Shown one piece after another: positions 1 to 5,084 of a stretch of 6,724 bases of DNA (position 1 is its first letter; the number at the start of each line of letters is the position of its first letter). The DNA lies in NCBI GenBank assembly GCA_017416505.1, contig JAFQCI010000125.1, positions 1-6,724 of the forward strand, read 5' to 3'. The position numbers and the translations under genes are program-made. The stretch is from Lachnospiraceae bacterium (lineage in GTDB: Bacteria > Bacillota_A > Clostridia > Lachnospirales > Lachnospiraceae). The notes beneath the pieces were generated by a model that saw only the letters and a list, made by a program, of their open reading frames with translations, made no database searches and was not told where the DNA came from.

Positions 1-1055
1 CTTCAGAAATCACAAGTTCCATAAATGGGAAAACCTATTATTCTGTCAAAGAACTGTCAGACGGTTCCATACTTTACACAGACGTAAAGAAAGATGCCGA
101 AAAGGATAGTCACGCGAAAGGGTATGTTTACACCCCTTTAACGCCTTCCGTGAAGCCGGAAGATATAAGCAACCCTCCTCTTCCAAACGAAGAGTTGGAT
201 AAGGTATATCGAGACTTCATGGCACAATTGTCGCTATCCGAAAAACACTTGAAGAAACTATTAGATGATGGTTGGACGAAGAAGTTAGTAAAAGACAGCC
301 AGATTCGCTCGCTTTCATTTGTCAAAAAGTTTGACAAAGACAAGGGAATCTATTCAGACCAGTACATGCGCCGGCGAATTTGTAATGCTCTGACAAAGAA
401 ATATGGTACTCTTGCAGGTGTGCCCGGCTTCTATCAACTGGACGATGGGCATTGGTCCTTCGTTGGTAAAAGCGGAATGCTGATACCGGTATTTGACAGA
501 AATCGAAAGATTTACAGATTAAGGCTCAGATTGGATAAGCCTGAAGTGAATGAAAAAGGGAAAGAGATGAATAAATACAAAAACTTTTCTTCGTACAAAG
601 AAGAGAATGATGAAAACGGCAACACATATAACATTTACAACAATGGTTGCCGTTCAGGTAGCAATATCAGTATTTACTACTCTCCTACCCTTGATGACAC
701 TTATCTTTTTTATGTTACCGAGGGCGAAAAGAAAGCAATTGTTGCAAATCACCTTTTGAAAGTGATTGTAATCTGCCTTCCCGGTACTGGCACCTATTCA
801 AAACTGACAGATAAAGATTCTAGTGGTATGTCGTGCCTAGATTATCTCAAATCGCTGGGTTGTACTGCTGCCGCCGTTGCGTATGATGCGGATAAGTTGG
901 TGAACGAAGCTGTGCAAAGGCACGAAAAGAATCTAGTAAAACTTTTGAAAGAAAACGGGTTTACTTCTTATGTGACCCGATGGAATGCGGGTTTCGGAAA
1001 AGGGTTGGATGACATACTGCTACTGGGCATAAGACCAGAGCTGATTCCGGCATAA
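1..1055 (+). CDS. Toprim/DUF3854-like primase-associated protein, 5'-truncated by the window edge
   Basis: The reading frame is open from base 3 with no in-frame ATG before 150. The GTG at 150 has no Shine-Dalgarno sequence, so it is internal and the gene starts outside the window. About 350 codons are visible. The C-terminal half looks like a toprim-type fold as in DUF3854 proteins of plasmids and phages: YVTEGEKKA (acidic Glu in codon 720-722), a Gly-rich CLPGTGTYS turn, AVAYDAD (DxD-like acids at 885-893) and a closing GLDD (1002-1013). Before it lies an Arg/Lys-rich stretch with FVGKSGMLIPVFDRNRKIYRLRLRLD, typical of the segment preceding the toprim core in these proteins. Known members accompany replicative helicases or primases and are thought to bind metal and nucleic acid. 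A role in replication of the element is inferred. The missing N-terminus may carry a zinc finger or helicase part. It converges on parB and the two share a terminator region. Confidence 0.72.
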   Translation, partial: SEITSSINGKTYYSVKELSDGSILYTDVKKDAEKDSHAKGYVYTPLTPSVKPEDISNPPLPNEELDKVYRDFMAQLSLSEKHLKKLLDDGWTKKLVKDSQIRSLSFVKKFDKDKGIYSDQYMRRRICNALTKKYGTLAGVPGFYQLDDGHWSFVGKSGMLIPVFDRNRKIYRLRLRLDKPEVNEKGKEMNKYKNFSSYKEENDENGNTYNIYNNGCRSGSNISIYYSPTLDDTYLFYVTEGEKKAIVANHLLKVIVICLPGTGTYSKLTDKDSSGMSCLDYLKSLGCTAAAVAYDADKLVNEAVQRHEKNLVKLLKENGFTSYVTRWNAGFGKGLDDILLLGIRPELIPA

Positions 1056-1082
1056 AAAAAGAGGATGTTTCCCATCCTCTTT
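1054..1082 (-). terminator. Intrinsic terminator of the parAB operon, weakly bidirectional
   Basis: AAAGAGGATG (1058-1067) and CATCCTCTTT (1073-1082) form a perfect 10-bp stem with a 5-nt loop. On the minus strand the core stem runs into seven T residues (complement of A 1054-1060), which suits termination of parAB transcription. On the plus strand only three T follow the core stem before an A-tract, so termination of the upstream gene would be weaker. The T-tract overlaps the stop codon of the convergent gene. Confidence 0.8.
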
Positions 1083-1083
1083 C

Positions 1084-1106
1084 AAAAACCGAACGGTTCG
1101 GTTTTT
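1084..1106. repeat. Palindrome copy 1: candidate parS/operator downstream of parB
   Basis: The core ACCGAACGGTTCGGT (1088-1102) has 7-bp arms around a central G at 1095. Here A/T extensions lengthen the arms to 11 bp, making it the longest of the four copies. It lies between the parB stop codon and the terminator, so parAB mRNA also contains it as a hairpin. Binding by ParB is inferred from copy number and location around parAB; a direct match to a known site is not claimed. It could alternatively act as a second terminator hairpin, since its arm ends in TTTTT. Confidence 0.7.
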
Positions 1107-1110
1107 CATT

Positions 1111-2133
1111 TTATTTCGTCAGTTCTGCAAGTTTCTTTTCGATGCTCTTCTGCAGCCCCTTCAAGGTTTTTACTACTGTTTCCACTTCGTTATCCCTAAT
1201 AATTGCATCGTTTTCCAAAACATCTTTCAGACTCTTTGTACAATTCATAATGATTTTTGTACCATCTTTTCTGCGAACCCGAGTAGGCTTTTCTTTTGTT
1301 TCTACCACCTTTGCTATTTCGCCGGTCTTCTCTTCGAGTTTCAAATTCTGAATAGTTTTCTTGATCCATGCTTTTGTAACGGTGTTAGCACCGTCTTTAT
1401 CCGTCTTTTCTACAATACCTTGGTACAACTTTTTCTGATACGTTTCGGCCATATTGCTTGCGTATGCAATTGCAGACCATGAATATCTTTTATCGTCTGC
1501 AAGTTCTTGCAATTCTGGAATTAGTTTCAAAAGTCTTCTATACAATTCGACAGTTGTTGAATCGAGCCTCATAAACTCGGCTGTTAATTCATTTGGATTG
1601 GTGTTTTCTCCCTCCTGTAGTTCCCCTTTTTCCTTTAAATCGGCTATCTTCATGATCTGAGCTTCATAGGTGCCTTGTGCAACTCTCGCTATTATCATTG
1701 GCGTGTAATCTCTATTATTGAGATTAGCCATCAACAGGTTAAGTCTTCTTTCCCATTCACTTTTCGGTGGTTCAACTAAATACGTCGGTATATCTTTTAT
1801 CCCCGCACGGCGTCCCGCTTCTCTTCTTCTGTGTCCGGACTCTATCATGTATTTGCCTTCGTATGGGTATGCAATCACCACGCCTCTGAAGCCATATTTA
1901 CGCATGATGTCTGCGAATTCTTCCACCTCATTTTCGCCGTATGTTTCTAGGTTGAACGGATCGTCAAGCAACATTTCATCCGGCAACATTATGATTTTTC
2001 CTCTTACGTCTTCCGGTAAGTCCTGTACATTCTCAGCCGCACTAATCTCTTGCTTGAATTCCTGTGATTTCTTCGCCAACTGAGATATGGAGTTCATTCT
2101 TTTCATTGCCTGATTTGGTAGTGTTTTTGCCAT
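1111..2133 (-). CDS. parB: ParB/Spo0J-family partition protein, centromere-binding CTPase
   Basis: This 340-aa protein has the ParB/RepB/Spo0J architecture. The N-terminal nucleotide-binding domain carries SGHRRREAGRRAG at residues 99-111, matching the GERRxRA CTP-binding box of the family, and ANLNNRDYTP at 136-145, matching the second ENxQRxxLxP-type box. Residues about 182-226 look like the helix-turn-helix DNA-binding part. The Lys/Glu-rich C-terminus (about 310-340) is probably a dimerising helix. Family members load at parS sites, slide as CTP-dependent clamps and stimulate ParA ATPase to move the replicon. The ATG overlaps the parA stop codon (TAATG), with GAGGAGG (complement of 2144-2150) inside the end of parA, so translation is probably coupled. 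The GHRR variant with His for Glu is common in plasmid and phage ParB proteins. It is flanked by candidate sites on both sides. Confidence 0.92.
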   Translation of the reverse strand: MAKTLPNQAMKRMNSISQLAKKSQEFKQEISAAENVQDLPEDVRGKIIMLPDEMLLDDPFNLETYGENEVEEFADIMRKYGFRGVVIAYPYEGKYMIESGHRRREAGRRAGIKDIPTYLVEPPKSEWERRLNLLMANLNNRDYTPMIIARVAQGTYEAQIMKIADLKEKGELQEGENTNPNELTAEFMRLDSTTVELYRRLLKLIPELQELADDKRYSWSAIAYASNMAETYQKKLYQGIVEKTDKDGANTVTKAWIKKTIQNLKLEEKTGEIAKVVETKEKPTRVRRKDGTKIIMNCTKSLKDVLENDAIIRDNEVETVVKTLKGLQKSIEKKLAELTK

Positions 2134-3005
2134 TACGCACGTGCCTCCTCTTTAATTTTCTTTTCGATTTCTTTAACTAAATTCTTGTAATCATTTGCTA
2201 TGTCTGTGCTAGCACAACAAACACATAAAGGTTTTCCGGTTCTTTCCGTCTTTTGTGTAGAAGCATAATCAAAACGAATTGCCGTTTTAAATAAACTCAT
2301 ACTTTCCCTTATTTCATTACTCATACAATAATTCATTTCTTCAAGCTGATCGCTTTTATACAATTGTACTGCGGTATAAAAACTTCCCAGAATGGTTAGG
2401 TTCTCATTGCCGTAATCATTTCTTGCTTCACGAACAGCCTCAATTACATCGTTATACGCATGTATGCTCGAACTTTTTGCCAAATGCATTGGTATAAGCA
2501 CATAGTCACTTGCTATCAAATATAACATTGTTATAACATTAGCATTTGGCGGTGTGTCAATAATGATATAATCGTATTCATCCTGTAACACAGATAATTT
2601 TTCTTTTAACAATTCAAAATCTTCGCAAGCAAAATATTTCATATCTTTGCTGCCTAACAGGACATCTACTTTACACTCCAACTTTTTAAACTTGTTTTTC
2701 AGCTTTCTTTTTGTAGAATATTCAACCGTTCTGATAGCATTATAAATATTTGTGTTTTCTTCCAAGACATGATAAAGGGTTTCAACGTCTTCCTTTAATT
2801 CTCCATTTTCAAAAATATCCGTAGTCGGCGTAAGTTGTTCATCCGGTATGTTTTCAAAAAAGGCTTGCGTAAGATTTTGCTGTCTGTCGCCATCTATAGC
2901 CAAAACCTTTTTTCCATTCATCGCTAACTGGCTAGCTATATTGTAAGACGCTGCCGTCTTTCCGATTCCTCCCTTTAAGTTATAAACACATAATGTTACT
3001 GCCAT
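2133..3005 (-). CDS. parA: ParA/Soj-family partition ATPase
   Basis: This 290-aa protein is a deviant-Walker MinD/ParA ATPase. Visible motifs are the deviant P-loop KGGIGKT at residues 11-17, the A' motif IDGDRQQNLT at 37-46, and Walker B YIIIDTPP at 146-153 with D150. There is no N-terminal HTH extension, so it resembles chromosomal Soj or short plasmid ParA. In known systems ATP-bound ParA dimers coat the nucleoid and ParB-parS complexes follow the gradient. The A' motif has Arg where Pro is usual (DxDPQ), a mild departure that need not affect ATP use. The start is ATG at 3005 with AAGGAGGA (complement of 3011-3018) 5 nt upstream. It is the first gene of the operon, one base overlapping parB, and is transcribed from the promoter at 3070-3098 with palindrome copy 2 in its 5' leader, which suggests autoregulation by ParB. 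Confidence 0.94.
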   Translation of the reverse strand: MAVTLCVYNLKGGIGKTAASYNIASQLAMNGKKVLAIDGDRQQNLTQAFFENIPDEQLTPTTDIFENGELKEDVETLYHVLEENTNIYNAIRTVEYSTKRKLKNKFKKLECKVDVLLGSKDMKYFACEDFELLKEKLSVLQDEYDYIIIDTPPNANVITMLYLIASDYVLIPMHLAKSSSIHAYNDVIEAVREARNDYGNENLTILGSFYTAVQLYKSDQLEEMNYCMSNEIRESMSLFKTAIRFDYASTQKTERTGKPLCVCCASTDIANDYKNLVKEIEKKIKEEARA

Positions 3006-3023
3006 ATGTTTCCTCCTTTTGTA

Positions 3024-3044
3024 AAAACCGAACGGTTCGGTTTT
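3024..3044. repeat. Palindrome copy 2 in the parA leader
   Basis: Core ACCGAACGGTTCGGT at 3027-3041, centre G at 3034, with arms of 10 bp including flanking A and T runs. It lies 5 bp upstream of the parA Shine-Dalgarno sequence and downstream of the predicted parA start of transcription. A bound protein would block the parA transcript path, and the RNA form would place a hairpin next to the ribosome binding site. It shares orientation (central G on the plus strand) with copy 1. Confidence 0.75.
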
Positions 3045-3069
3045 CTGTTTTATTAATACTCCTTTTTAC

Positions 3070-3098
3070 ATTATTACACACACTATTTTAAAAATCAA
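3070..3098 (-). promoter_or_regulatory. Predicted sigma-A promoter for parAB
   Basis: On the minus strand, TTGATT (complement of 3093-3098) is followed after 17 bp by AATAAT (complement of 3070-3075). An upstream TGT makes it an extended -10 element. The start of transcription would be near 3063, giving a parA leader of about 58 nt. The surrounding DNA is very AT-rich, so chance matches are likely, but the spacing and extended -10 support it. Confidence 0.55.
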
Positions 3099-3134
3099 CT
3101 TTAAATAAATTAATTTTTAAACTTTTTGCGTTGT

Positions 3135-3151
3135 AACCGAACCGTTCGGTT
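3135..3151. repeat. Palindrome copy 3 midway between the divergent promoters
   Basis: Core ACCGAACCGTTCGGT at 3136-3150, the reverse complement of copies 1 and 2 because the central base is C (3143). It lies about 36-38 bp upstream of both predicted -35 boxes (3098 on the minus strand, 3190 on the plus strand) and 109 bp centre-to-centre from copy 2. This position suits a shared operator or a centromere element controlling both operons. Confidence 0.75.
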
Positions 3152-3189
3152 TTGCGTTTTATTTATGCAACACGAGGCATTCTTATTAT

Positions 3190-3218
3190 TTGACATTTCG
3201 GTTAAGGATTGCTATACT
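3190..3218 (+). promoter_or_regulatory. Near-consensus sigma-A promoter of the forward operon
   Basis: TTGACA (3190-3195) and TATACT (3213-3218) are separated by exactly 17 bp, with a perfect -35 and five of six -10 bases. Transcription should begin near 3225. It is the only strong forward promoter seen between the divergent operons. The spacer contains TTCGGTT (3197-3203), which matches a half of the palindromic repeat. Confidence 0.85.
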
Positions 3219-3224
3219 TTAGAA

Positions 3225-3340
3225 AAACCTATTTCATTTAGCAGAAAAGCCTTTTGGCAGCTCTCGGTTATCAATCCCTAGATAAATAGGTCATATTGTA
3301 TCACTATGGAATGACATCTTCGGATGTCTTTTTTTATTTT
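3225..3340 (+). ncRNA. Structured 5' leader RNA or small RNA ending in an intrinsic terminator
   Basis: The predicted transcript runs from about 3225 to the U-tract near 3335, roughly 110 nt. ACCTATTT (3227-3234) pairs perfectly with AAATAGGT (3284-3291), and TTAG (3238-3241) can pair with CTAG (3278-3281) inside it, so the RNA closes on itself. Inside, GCC-TTTT-GGC (3249-3258) forms a small hairpin, and TTATC/GATAA (3268-3272 with 3281-3285) is an alternative pairing. GTCAT (3290-3294) can pair with ATGAC (3311-3315), which would break the terminator and also compete with the closing stem. This is attenuator or riboswitch-like layout; it could instead be a stand-alone small RNA. I do not match it to a known riboswitch class. 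No credible leader peptide with a Shine-Dalgarno sequence was seen. Confidence 0.6.
3313..3335 (+). terminator. Intrinsic terminator just before the zincin gene ribosome binding site
   Basis: GACATC (3313-3318), a TTCG tetraloop and GATGTC (3323-3328) are followed by seven T. The loop is the very stable cUUCGg type. It lies between the strong promoter and the ribosome binding site at 3341, with no second promoter in the gap, so the downstream operon depends on read-through or antitermination unless this marks the end of a separate small RNA. Confidence 0.85.
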
Positions 3341-3350
3341 AAAAGGAGGA
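3341..3350 (+). promoter_or_regulatory. Ribosome binding site that fixes the start of the zincin gene
   Basis: AAAAGGAGGA ends 6 nt before the ATG at 3357. The frame also contains an ATG at 3324, but that codon lies inside the terminator hairpin, has no Shine-Dalgarno sequence, and would place this ribosome binding site inside the coding region as KGG. The start at 3357 is therefore preferred. Confidence 0.9.
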
Positions 3351-3356
3351 ACACAT

Positions 3357-5084
3357 ATGAGTGAACTACAAGAACTATTGAAACTGGTTGGTCTGCTGGA
3401 TGAAGATATCTACATAGTGCCACCCGAAGAAGAAAACGGATACCTTGTGTATCTGCAGAACGGCGAACGCATTTTGTCTTTAGCACGAGAAAAGAAGGAG
3501 CGTACCGTTTTTAAAAATGAAAACCGAACCGTTCGGTTGTGTGATTTGAAATACCCGCCTTTGGATACGGAAATCAGTAAAGCCTTGCTTCAAATCGAGC
3601 ATGCTATACACAAGGCTATAAAATCAAAATTAAAGAGTATAAATTCTGAGGAATGCCTTTTAAACGAAGGGATTCCTTTTTTATTGAACTTTATGCCTGA
3701 TTTTGAGGATTTCAAAGTAGAGGTTGCGGAAACTTCATTCGAAAAAGGGTTGGCTACGGCAGTAACAAAATGCGACCAAATCATAAAAGCAACAATAAAA
3801 GGGCGTGATTACTATGTGCCATGCGACCCAAAGAAGCGATTTACAGATAGTGAGTATTATTATCGCGTAAACAAAAGTCGTAAAATACCTATGGCTCACG
3901 GAGAATTTTTGTTTTATCCATTCTTTTTGGTGAAATGGTTAAACCTGCTTGCCGATGAAGCAAGAGAGGATGAAGAAATACAATTGATGTTAAAACGTCT
4001 TGCAGGTAATTTTACTTACAATTTGCAAAAGCATGTGTGGAAGAGAAGTGATATACCAGATTGGTATTATGACTTTTTAATTGATAATGGCTACGACTTA
4101 AAAGATGGTTTTATGGTGAAGGAAGGTCTTAGTATAGGTACCATTACATCTTTTTCTGAAATGCTAACATCATTTTCTGCCGAAGTGAGGATTGTCTCTT
4201 ATGCATACTCATTGGAAAAGTACACCTTGGACGACATTTTCGAATCAGAATATTCCTCTTATGGAATCCATTTAACGTATCCTACGGGTACATATTCTCT
4301 ATATGCATTGCATCACATTGTTTCTAACATACAGGACACAGTAGCAGAAGAGAAGCACCGCAAGGAACTGAGAGGAATGGTTGCAAAGGCCTACACCACA
4401 AAACGCAATATACCAAATCACATTTTGAAAGAAATGAAGGATTCCGAGTTAAACGAGTTTTTTGGTTTTGTGGAATTTGATGAGGAAGTGGATTTGAACC
4501 TTGTTGATAAGATTGTGACTGAATTTAAAAGCCTGAATCATCATGTATTTCATGATTTTAAGTGTAAGAATGTTTCATTAAGGTTTAGAAAACTTGGAAA
4601 ACACCGTGCAACCGGTCTCTATTATCCATCCATTTCAACAATGGTAGTGGATTTTCGACATCCACAGTCTTTTACACATGAGTATTTCCATCTGATAGAC
4701 GATGCACTTGGTAATCTTTCTTTAAGTTACGATTTTAGCCGTATAGCCATGAGATACCAATATCTTCTTACTAAAACTGTTAATGACAGCAAGAAAGAGG
4801 GTAGTAGTGAAATTGTATTAAAAGGAAAATATGATCTTAGATATTATCTGAGAAAGTGCGAGATTTTTGCTCGCTGCGGTGAGATGTATTTGTTCAGAAA
4901 TTGCCATGTTGTAAGTTCTCTTTTAAAACCGGAGGAAACAAAGTATTTTTGTTATCCGGAAGATGAAGAACTAGATAGGTTAATAGAAGAGTATTACGGT
5001 AAGCTTCTGAAATCGTTAAATACAAATAATCAAGAGAGTAGGAGAGTAGCAAATGAAGAAAATCTACGTGTCGCAGATCACTGA
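3357..5084 (+). CDS. Predicted zincin-like metallopeptidase with an unrecognised N-terminal region
   Basis: This 575-aa protein has one clear motif, HEYFH at residues 441-445 (4677-4691) in the context FRHPQSFTHEYFHLIDDALG, the HExxH metal-binding helix of zincin peptidases. A second conserved-looking block, RKCEIFARCGEMYLF (499-513), resembles the E-x-FAR-x-x-E segment that supplies the third acidic ligand in LPD1-type domains of polyvalent proteins from phages and conjugative elements; E502 or E509 are candidates. VSLRFRKLGKHRATGLYYPSISTMVVDF (406-433) would form the strand region before the active helix. Residues 1 to about 390 match nothing I recognise and show no signal peptide or membrane segment, so it is probably cytoplasmic. 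It is the first gene of the forward operon, overlaps the next gene by 32 nt, and contains palindrome copy 4. Peptidase activity and substrate are inferred or unknown. Confidence 0.68.
   Translation: MSELQELLKLVGLLDEDIYIVPPEEENGYLVYLQNGERILSLAREKKERTVFKNENRTVRLCDLKYPPLDTEISKALLQIEHAIHKAIKSKLKSINSEECLLNEGIPFLLNFMPDFEDFKVEVAETSFEKGLATAVTKCDQIIKATIKGRDYYVPCDPKKRFTDSEYYYRVNKSRKIPMAHGEFLFYPFFLVKWLNLLADEAREDEEIQLMLKRLAGNFTYNLQKHVWKRSDIPDWYYDFLIDNGYDLKDGFMVKEGLSIGTITSFSEMLTSFSAEVRIVSYAYSLEKYTLDDIFESEYSSYGIHLTYPTGTYSLYALHHIVSNIQDTVAEEKHRKELRGMVAKAYTTKRNIPNHILKEMKDSELNEFFGFVEFDEEVDLNLVDKIVTEFKSLNHHVFHDFKCKNVSLRFRKLGKHRATGLYYPSISTMVVDFRHPQSFTHEYFHLIDDALGNLSLSYDFSRIAMRYQYLLTKTVNDSKKEGSSEIVLKGKYDLRYYLRKCEIFARCGEMYLFRNCHVVSSLLKPEETKYFCYPEDEELDRLIEEYYGKLLKSLNTNNQESRRVANEENLRVADH
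3522..3538. repeat. Palindrome copy 4 inside the zincin gene
   Basis: Core ACCGAACCGTTCGGT at 3523-3537, centre C at 3530, same orientation as copy 3, with arms of 8 bp including one flanking A and T. It encodes residues NRTVRL (56-61) of the zincin-like protein. A perfect copy inside a coding region argues against these repeats being only transcription terminators and supports a protein-binding site. Confidence 0.75.
3649..3682 (+). other. Terminator-like hairpin inside the zincin gene
   Basis: AGGAATGCCTT (3649-3659) and AAGGGATTCCT (3667-3677) form an 11-bp stem with one internal G-G mismatch (3655/3671) and a 7-nt loop, followed by T through 3682. The shape is that of a weak intrinsic terminator about 300 nt into the gene. 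It may be a coincidence of AT-rich coding sequence. Confidence 0.35.

Noticed and set aside
150..152. GTG at 150 as the start codon of the first gene
   Set aside because: The frame is open back to base 3, no Shine-Dalgarno sequence precedes the GTG, and the upstream residues read as ordinary protein, so the gene is treated as truncated by the window edge.
1951..1965. GAACGGATCG near 1954 as a fifth palindrome copy
   Set aside because: It has a mismatch in the core and the outer arm bases do not match, so it is no better than chance.
1718..2083. A 121-codon plus-strand reading frame opposite parB
   Set aside because: It is antisense to a clear ParB, shows a composition typical of a shadow frame, and has no ribosome binding site or recognisable motif.
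3165..3281. A 38-codon reading frame across the forward promoter and leader
   Set aside because: There is no Shine-Dalgarno sequence and its ATG lies upstream of the predicted transcription start, so it would not be on the leader RNA.
3225..3340. Leader as a known riboswitch or a self-cleaving ribozyme
   Set aside because: No signature core of the classes I know (hammerhead, c-di-GMP, SAM, preQ1, fluoride, tetrahydrofolate) was seen by eye; a covariance-model search would be needed to settle it.
3324..3356. ATG at 3324 as the start of the zincin gene
   Set aside because: It sits in the terminator stem and lacks a ribosome binding site, while AAAAGGAGGA is correctly placed for the ATG at 3357.
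3311..3364. A 17-codon reading frame through the terminator into the zincin start
   Set aside because: No ribosome binding site precedes it, and its codons are simply the terminator, T-tract and Shine-Dalgarno sequence.
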